Assembly (NCBI GenBank): GCA_036897625.1 | Contig: JAYMTA010000345.1 | Coordinates: 1-30,821, forward strand | Reading direction: 5' to 3' | From: Pelargonium cotyledonis | Taxonomy: Eukaryota > Streptophyta > Magnoliopsida > Geraniales > Geraniaceae | DNA: 30,821 nucleotides | In this document: positions 21,801-30,821 of the stretch, piece after piece | How positions within the stretch are numbered: position 1 is the first letter of the stretch | How the letters are laid out: each line of letters begins with the position of its first letter | The notes under the pieces: model-generated | What the model saw: the letters and a program-made list of their open reading frames with translations, nothing else | Databases searched by the model: none | What the model was told of the DNA's origin: nothing | Made by a program: the position numbers and the translations under genes

Positions 21801-22251
21801 CTAGCTCTTATACCATATGAAGCTAAAGCGTAAGATGATAGTTGATGGCTCAATATTAGTTTTACACTCATAACAACATACTATTGGGTTCATAAGGTCT
21901 TCGTATACACACATATTAAACTTTTTATAACCATTGGCATTGACGAGTGAATCAGTTCGAGGTTTATATATCTTTGTACTGTTTCATACATAATCGCACT
22001 GTATTTGACATCGTAGGCATAGATGAAGCTTATTACATTATTACCTCTCTTGCATTACTTATGCTAAACTTCCTTTAACATTCTTTTTTGTTCTGTGAAT
22101 TTCCAGTTACCCTCCTCCACGTGAGAAATGTGCCGGTCCATCTTGTACAAATCCATACAAATACCGGGATTCTGAGTCAAAGCTCCCATTATGTAGTCTC
22201 CGATGCTACAAGGCAGTACATGAGAAGACGCAAACTCTGACTGCCCGTTGA
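18873..22251 (+). CDS. INO80 complex subunit B / IES2-like protein with PAPA-1 region and HIT zinc finger
   Basis: Predicted nuclear subunit of the INO80 chromatin remodeller. Exons: 18873-19472, 19969-20650, 20752-20852, 20947-21036, 21121-21248, 22107-22251, giving 581 aa. Residues 1-427 are low-complexity, acidic and basic by turns, with probable nuclear-localisation clusters (KKKRSTASRRPR, RKSKRVPKKR, RRKKVRK). Exons 3-5 (428-533) encode the PAPA-1-like region: charged helices (LKKAEAAQRRRMQVEKAA, RKILGQDSSRKKRENKIKQR), then the conserved TIRWVLGPSGTVVIFPNE. The C-terminal exon carries a HIT zinc finger with Cys542, Cys547, Cys563, Cys567 and His572; Cys533 lies just before. In yeast, Ies2 contacts the Rvb1/Rvb2 ring and stimulates the Ino80 ATPase. 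The start at 18873 gives MEGYGGLGF, as I remember for plant homologues. The 5' leader is probably spliced, with an acceptor near 18839. Confidence 0.88.
21400..22060. repeat. Degenerate transposon-derived sequence in INO80B-like intron 5
   Basis: This intron is 858 bp while introns 2-4 are about 85-100 bp. It contains CACATTCTTTCAATGTGGGAT, ACACAACTCCTCATGCGCATG and CTCTTATACCATATGAAG. These resemble phrases of a widespread plant repeat (AATGTGGGACT..., CTC(A/C)CGCGC, CTCTGATACCAT). A GGGCC-rich stretch with several TTGGGCC/GGGCCT phrases follows (21560-21760). No terminal repeats were resolved. Confidence 0.4.
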
Positions 22252-23270
22252 TCTTGTGAGCTTGCCCATTTAATCATTGTATGCGTGACAGATCTTGTAA
22301 TATGGTATACTTTGCAATGAGATTGTGAATGCGTTGTTGGTGTTCAAATCTTCATTTTCCTTGTACAAGTGTTTACGCGTCCTAGGGTTGTGCAACTCAT
22401 GAATTGGGATCCGGCTTCTCTTTGTTGGAGGATTGTTGTCAAGATAAGAATGTGCTTTTGATGGCTCAATGGTTTGTGCATATTCTATGGGTGTAAATGG
22501 AGAACCACCAAGGAAGTCCAATAGTTTGGGTTATGCTTGTGCATGACAATCCAAATGTGCAAGTTAATGCAAGGCATAGCTTCCCTTCAATAGCTTCATG
22601 CTTTCAATTTGAGTCAACAAGTTACTATTTAGTATTTATTTTACCTTATTTTATTTTTTTTTACTTGTCTTTTGTTGAACACTAATACTATGATCATATG
22701 TAACAACTAAGGAATGTGCACCATTTGATTAACAATAAAACAAAATAATTAAGACCGATCATTTCGTTAGACATTACTCTATAGGTATATGACTTGCTTC
22801 CTCTTTGACCAACATTCTCAAAATCACATGAAAAACAATAATCGAAGATTCAAATGAACTTACACGAAGATACTCTTGGTAGAGGTGCAACTCGGTTCTA
22901 TTTCAAGCCCAATATGAAAAAGAGGCACCAATTTGTTTAGGTTGCAAACATGTCAGGTCAAGACGTCAAGTTTACATGTAAAAAATTATCGATTTGCAAT
23001 GCACGCAAGATAAACTTGACCGTACCTAAAAAAAAATGGTTGAGTTTCGAGTGCCTACAAACCAATTGTTCAAATAATCAGTGGTCTTTAGATCTGAAAA
23101 TTAGGGTTTTGAGTACAGTTCGTAATTTTGGGTATTTGTTTGTTACTTAAATTTAGAATTTTCGTTAATGGTTCTATATTGTTGGGAACCAAATAGCCAA
23201 AGCTTGGGCTTGAATTAAGGGGAGAACAAAGAAACACAAAAACGTGTTGGATTCAAATATTCGATTCCTT
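22252..23270. other. Intergenic region between the INO80B-like and polyubiquitin genes
   Basis: The first few hundred bases are probably the INO80B-like 3' UTR. No coding region is supported; the open frames at 22270-22521 (-), 22497-22685 (+) and 22950-23150 (+) have no domain. The last about 100 bases form the proximal ubiquitin promoter. Confidence 0.5.
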
Positions 23271-23273
23271 CCC

Positions 23274-23281
23274 TATATAAA
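23274..23281 (+). promoter_or_regulatory. TATA box of the polyubiquitin gene
   Basis: TATATAAA within CCCTATATAAACC, followed about 30 bp later by CACC-rich sequence suitable for transcription start (about 23305-23310). This leaves a leader exon of about 100 nt, pyrimidine-rich (CTCGCTCCTTCTCTTCTTCT), ending at the donor CAAG|GTAAAC (23409/23410). Confidence 0.75.
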
Positions 23282-23409
23282 CCTTCTCCGTCTCTCATAA
23301 TCTCCACCACGCATCTTCTCTTGTTCCTCCTATTATCTTCTAGGGTTTCAGCTTTTCGATTCTCGCTCCTTCTCTTCTTCTACTTTTCGATTCGCTCGCT
23401 CTCTTCAAG

Positions 23410-26483
<3,074 letters not shown>

Positions 26484-27017
26484 CCTGCGTCGTGATCTAT
26501 AGATAATATCAGCAAGTTTTATGTGTATGTTTTCATTTCAGTCATGCATGGATGTTAATTTCTAGTATAAGTTTGAATTGTGTGGTTCTTATATGGTACT
26601 GCGGAAGTGTGTTTTAGGTTTAAAATTTGGATTTGTGGTTTCATGTTGGATCATCATATATACTATGATAAGGTTCCCTAATATCTCTCTGTCCTTTGTT
26701 TTGTGTTCTGAAGATTTGGGTATTTTTTGGTTTGGCTTACAATACACTGTTTGTTGATATTGTGCCTGTATTCATAATGTCATTTTTCAATATTGTGTTG
26801 ATAGGTGGTTTTCGTAATCAAGACCCGATGGGAGGTTTTTAGTCTTATTTTAGGTGACATCTAGTTTTTGTCTTCTCGATTTTCTAGCATCGAGTTTTGT
26901 TTTGTTAGCGACTTTTCGAACAATTTTTTCTTAACCCTTTGCCCGAATAATCAATGGAATTCGAACCACGACCTCGCGGGAAGTATATCTGGAACCATAA
27001 TAGAGGTAGTTTTGGAT
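26484..27017. other. Polyubiquitin 3' UTR and intergenic DNA
   Basis: T-rich sequence without coding signal. The first 200-300 bases are probably the ubiquitin 3' UTR. No clear AATAAA was picked out, which is usual in plants. Confidence 0.5.
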
Positions 27018-27097
27018 TGGGCTCATTGATGGGCTTAGTCCTTATTAATTGGGCTTTAGCATCATCCCAAATTCACAATGAAGCCCAAGTATAAATA
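27018..27097 (+). promoter_or_regulatory. Promoter of the RPAP3-like gene: site II (TGGGCY) cluster and TATA box
   Basis: TGGGCT occurs at 27018, 27030 and 27050 and in inverse form (AGCCCA) at 27082. A TATAAATA follows at 27090-27097, about 120 bp before the ATG. Clustered TGGGCY site II elements bind TCP factors and are typical of housekeeping and growth-linked plant genes, which fits a co-chaperone. Confidence 0.65.
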
Positions 27098-27216
27098 TCA
27101 ATAGCACTTGAGACTCGTACTCAGCTTTCTGTTCCTGCTCCTCCTTCCACTCTCCCCGACTTCGAGAACCATCGGAACCAACTTGCTCTCTCGTCTCTCT
27201 TCTTCTTCGAGCTGTT

Positions 27217-30200
27217 ATGGCTAGGGTTCCGAGCAAGCACGGTCGCGATCAGGCTCTGGTACGATTCTGATGCTTGCAGTTTCGATATATATTTATATTG
27301 GTACATGCGCATGTGTGTATATGTAATAAATGGAGTCGTGTTTGTTTGCTGAGAAAATACTGGAAAGAGTGTGGATAATGCAATCTAAGAGTCTTTTGTT
27401 TGATGTGGTTTGGATTCTGAAATTTAAACGCCAATCTCAGCTATTGCAGATTGTTACATTTCATGATTATATAGGTACACACTTCTTTTTTTAATTTTAT
27501 TTTGCTGAACAAGAAAGTAAGATTTTTATGGAATGCAGCATAGGAGAGCTGTAAAAAGCTAGCTTCTTGTAGAGGTTTAATTGTAATTGAGCAGCAGTAT
27601 AAATGGGATTTAACATTTGCAAATTTAAATTAGCTTTACACTGGTTTGATGAATTTTAGAATGAGGTTCCATTGGTATAGAATGTTGAAGCTGTAAACCT
27701 CTGCTTCAGATCTTTTCCCTTTATCTGCCCTTTTAAATAAAATTGGTGCCTATAAAGTGCATGATCATAGTTGATTATTTTATGAGAATTTTGTTCATTA
27801 GTTGGTTTCAGTTTCCTTTAATATGGCATTGTGTGGCTAGGCACACAGTTGAGGTGACATGATAGCCCCACTCAATTTGCTTAGTTTTGGTGGCCAAATG
27901 CTTCACAGCCAGTTGACCTTGGAAATGCTCTGATATCTGCTTTGGGAAACTGCTGAATATAGAATCTGTAACAGTGTACTTGAATCATTTCATATATCAA
28001 GAATAGTAAATATTGTGGAATTATATGCACTCCATAACACTCGGAAACAGTTCACTTGTTTGACAGTTTGTTAGTTCCATATGCATCAATCAAAGATTGT
28101 GTTGTGCTAAGCTTCTCAACTTCGAAATTTTTCTGTAGAACATGAAGTAGAAGTTGCAGATATGCACCCCCAAAACCTACAACATTCTTAATTTTTATCA
28201 CATAAACCCATTGGAGCACCATTTAGATACTTTAATCTATCTACCTAATTTCTTCCTTAATATCTTTTTTTTTTTCATTAGGGTATAAAAGAAGACTAGA
28301 ACAATTGTGTGAGCTAATATTCTTTCACCCGCTTGTTAAGTTGCTTTTTAGTGGCTTTTCAATCCTTCTTTTACTATATTTATTTGCACCCTTTGCCAGG
28401 ACTTCCAGGGATTTTTGAATGACTTGCAGGATTGGGAACTTTCAATGAAGGACAAAGACAAAAAAATGAAACCTCAAGCTTCCAAATCGGTATTGTTGTC
28501 ATATCTCATAAAATATTAAGCTGTGAGTTAACTGTTAACTGCTTTTGGTCCCCCATGTAATGCCACTATTTGTTCCAGATTGTATCGGGGTTACCTGTGT
28601 AAAAACTTCTAGTTTCAAAGTTCAGGTGTTGATAGACTGAATGGATCTTATGAATATTTCATTGTTATGTATTGTATGGTCCAGTAGACTGAGTAAAGAG
28701 TAAAGAACTTTAAGGATTATTTTGTGCATGTAATCTGTACTTTGTCAGCCGATAGGATTAGATATATTCTGCATGATGGCACATGCTTGTTCGTCACTAT
28801 CTTCCTGAATAGTTAGGAAAGGTAAAATATAAGTGAACTTTTCAGCGATCCATCATTCAATATAAAGAAGGTTGATAGCATACTTATACACCATGCACCA
28901 TGTATAGTGTATGTATGCATGTCTATATGTGTTATTCACTTGTAGAAATAGATACCCTCGTGCCAGTGATTTTTTATTTCACTAACACACAATATTTTGA
29001 TATTTAGGTGCCATCATCTCAGAAGTCTGGAATAGTTACTGAGGATAAAAGGTCAACAATGAAAACTCCAACAGTCTCTGGACAATATGATTACACACGG
29101 AATTATAATCAAATGAATACATCAATTAGTTTCACAGCTGAAGACGACTCACCTACTGCTACTTCAGAGAAAGAATTGGTAGGAACTGTTAAACTTATGA
29201 ATGTTGATCATTATTAATTAAAATTATTTTATTGTATAACGTAATCCTTGCTCATAAATTTGTAATCCACCCCAATTTGCAGGGTAATGAGTATTTTAAA
29301 CGGAAAAAGTTTAAGGAAGCTATTGAATGCTACTCAAGGAGCATTGCCTTGTCCCCCACAGCAGTTGCCTATGCAAATAGAGCAATGGCATACCTAAAAC
29401 TCAAAAGGCAAGTTTATGCAGAACACACTGTTTTTATCCTAAAATATGTTCATTCCTAGGTTCTGTGCTTTTTCATATGCTGCACAGTTGACTTCATGAG
29501 AGTGGTCTGTTGCTACTTTTTTCCAATGTTGAAAGCTCTAAGTTCCCTGCCTTGTTAGAGTAATAATTTTAATAGGATCACGCGATGTAAAAAACTTCTT
29601 TTCATTTTCCTTTTGATCATAACTTTCTTTTGGATAGCAGATTTAAAGAAGCTGAAGATGACTGTACAGAGACGTTAAATTTAGATGATCGCTACATAAA
29701 AGCATATTCACGCAGAGCAACAGCAAGAAAAGAACTTGGCAAACTTAAAGAATCTGTTGAGGGTATGCTAAATCTAAGCCATATATTTCTTCCATAAAAT
29801 TTGCCATTTGATCTGTAATATGTCAACTGTCAAGTATAAATTAATGCAGATTCTGAGTTTGCCCTGAGGCTGGAGCCTGACAACCAGGAAGTCAAAAAAC
29901 AGTATACTGAGGCAAAATCTTTGTATGAAAAAGTAAGCAGATTTCCATGTAGATTTATCGTTACTTCTACTTTGTGGCACAAACACAATCTAGGTGATTG
30001 CAGGGATTTTTTTTTTGTTTAAACAGTACAGTTTACTTCTTTGTTCATATAAATTCAACATGCTACTCATGTAGGAGCTATGGTTTTTCAGATCTCAAGT
30101 AGGTTCTTTTAGGAACAGAAATTCCATCATTATCTACAATAGGGTTAGGTATCTCTGTTTTGAGCAGGGAAGTGAGCTTTTACATTAATGCGAGCTCTTT

Positions 30201-30386
30201 AAAAATCATTGGAATATAAAATGGCAGGGTATTCTTCAAAAGGTATCAGGAGCATTGAGAAACTCTCAACAAGAAATGCAGAAAGTGCAAGAGTCTGATA
30301 CAAAGGTGAATGGACATAGTATCCAATCTCTCTCAAGCAGTACACAGAAGAAAGCCACAACTGCAATCCAAGAAGATGACACCAAG
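27217..30386 (+). CDS. RPAP3: RPAP3/TPR5-like TPR co-chaperone, 3' end outside the window
   Basis: Plant RNA polymerase II-associated protein 3-like protein. In animals RPAP3 is the TPR adaptor of the R2TP complex, carrying HSP90/HSP70 to client assemblies. Exons seen: 27217-27258, 28400-28489, 29008-29178, 29283-29407, 29641-29762, 29850-29932, 30228-30386, giving 264 in-frame residues and ending at a GT donor. The N terminus, MARVPSKHGRDQALDFQGFL then NDLQDWELSMKDKDKK, is characteristic of the plant family. Exons 4-6 form a three-repeat TPR domain from GNEYFKRKKFKEAIECYSRS to about SLYEK. Asn in GNEYF, Asn in YANRA, and Lys and Arg in YIKAYSRRA fit the carboxylate clamp that grips EEVD tails. 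Intron 4 begins with GC. Intron 1 (1,141 bp) is the source of, or shares an ancestor with, the relic at 17658-18530. The C-terminal RPAP3 domain would lie beyond the window. Confidence 0.9.
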
Positions 30387-30684
30387 GTATAGTTAGGTTT
30401 TGTTAGACAATACATCCTTTCAAAGGTGAACGCTCATTTTTGGGATGAATTAATGTACTGCTGTAATGTTTATTGGCATTTGAGGGGCGGTATCATCAAA
30501 CATATTTAACGTAGTAATTGTTTGTTGTAGTAATTTCATTTTAGTGATAAAATATAAACTACCCATCATATGTTCATATAGAAGGAACGGAACTGAATAC
30601 TAGCAATTACATGGGTACATTTTTTCTTTCTGGTTTAGAATGATGGACTCCACCATGCCATTTATCTTTCTTCTCAAACAACTA

Positions 30685-30821
30685 CTGTCCCCGTTCCAAA
30701 ATAAGTGTCTTGTTTCCATTTTTTGCAAAAATTAAGGATTACTAGATAACTTAGTATGTTTTCAATATTACCCTCACTTTTCAACCTACACCCCATGTGC
30801 AGATTTGCATATGTGCATAAG
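30685..30821. mobile_element. Stowaway-type MITE, copy 2 (cut by window end)
   Basis: Starts CTGTCCCCGTTCCAAAATAAG after a TA, then follows the inverse of the element at 3857-4119 in order: GTGTCTTGTTTCCATTTTTT, GCAAAAATTAAG, TAACTTAGTATGTTTTCAAT, ATTACCCTCACTTTTC, ACCCCATGTGCAGATTTGC, ATGTGCATAAG. It is therefore the same family in opposite orientation. It lies in the intron after exon 7 of the RPAP3-like gene or just downstream of it. Confidence 0.8.

Overview
This window is nuclear DNA from a flowering plant, most likely a eudicot. The genes are interrupted by AT-rich GT-AG introns, intergenic DNA is AT-rich, and ubiquitin has the plant form (Ser19, Ser57). The families present are typical of land plants: a plastid/mitochondrial ferroportin-like transporter, an LRK10-like receptor kinase and a pectin methylesterase. 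The species cannot be named from the sequence. All recognised genes lie on the + strand.

Layout. 1-1025: AT-rich DNA with a three-copy 62-63 bp tandem repeat. 1026-3371: five-exon pectinesterase with a LINE-like fragment in intron 3. 3532-3708: SINE with perfect 14 bp target duplications. 3857-4119: Stowaway-type MITE. 4139-4575: broken copy of the pectinesterase 3' end. 5845-10736: 13-exon IREG3/MAR1 ferroportin-like transporter (597 aa). 10737-12600: no gene seen. 12440-13035: local repeats upstream of 13058-15760, a three-exon LRK10-like receptor kinase (618 aa) with a Mutator-like MITE in intron 1. 15975-16252: hAT-like MITE. 17163-18872: GA microsatellite, a small ORF, and a degenerate copy of exon 1, intron 1 and the exon 2 edge of the RPAP3-like gene that lies about 10 kb downstream. 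18873-22251: INO80 subunit B/IES2-like protein with a HIT zinc finger (581 aa). 23274-26483: polyubiquitin gene with TATA box, long leader intron and eight ubiquitin units plus Ser-Ala. 27217-30386 and beyond the window: RPAP3/TPR5-like co-chaperone gene. 30685-30821: second copy of the Stowaway-type MITE, inverted and cut by the window edge.

The genes form no operon and most are functionally unrelated. The INO80B-like and RPAP3-like genes are a possible exception. In other eukaryotes their families both work with the RuvBL1/RuvBL2 ATPases (INO80 remodeller and R2TP co-chaperone), and here they are also linked by a shared duplicated non-coding segment. No new multi-gene system was found. The strongest observations are the RPAP3-derived relic beside the INO80B gene, a pectinesterase with Trp in place of a conserved catalytic Gln, polyubiquitin units with unusual substitutions, a tandem duplication in the ubiquitin leader intron, two GC-AG introns, and several mobile elements with readable target-site duplications.
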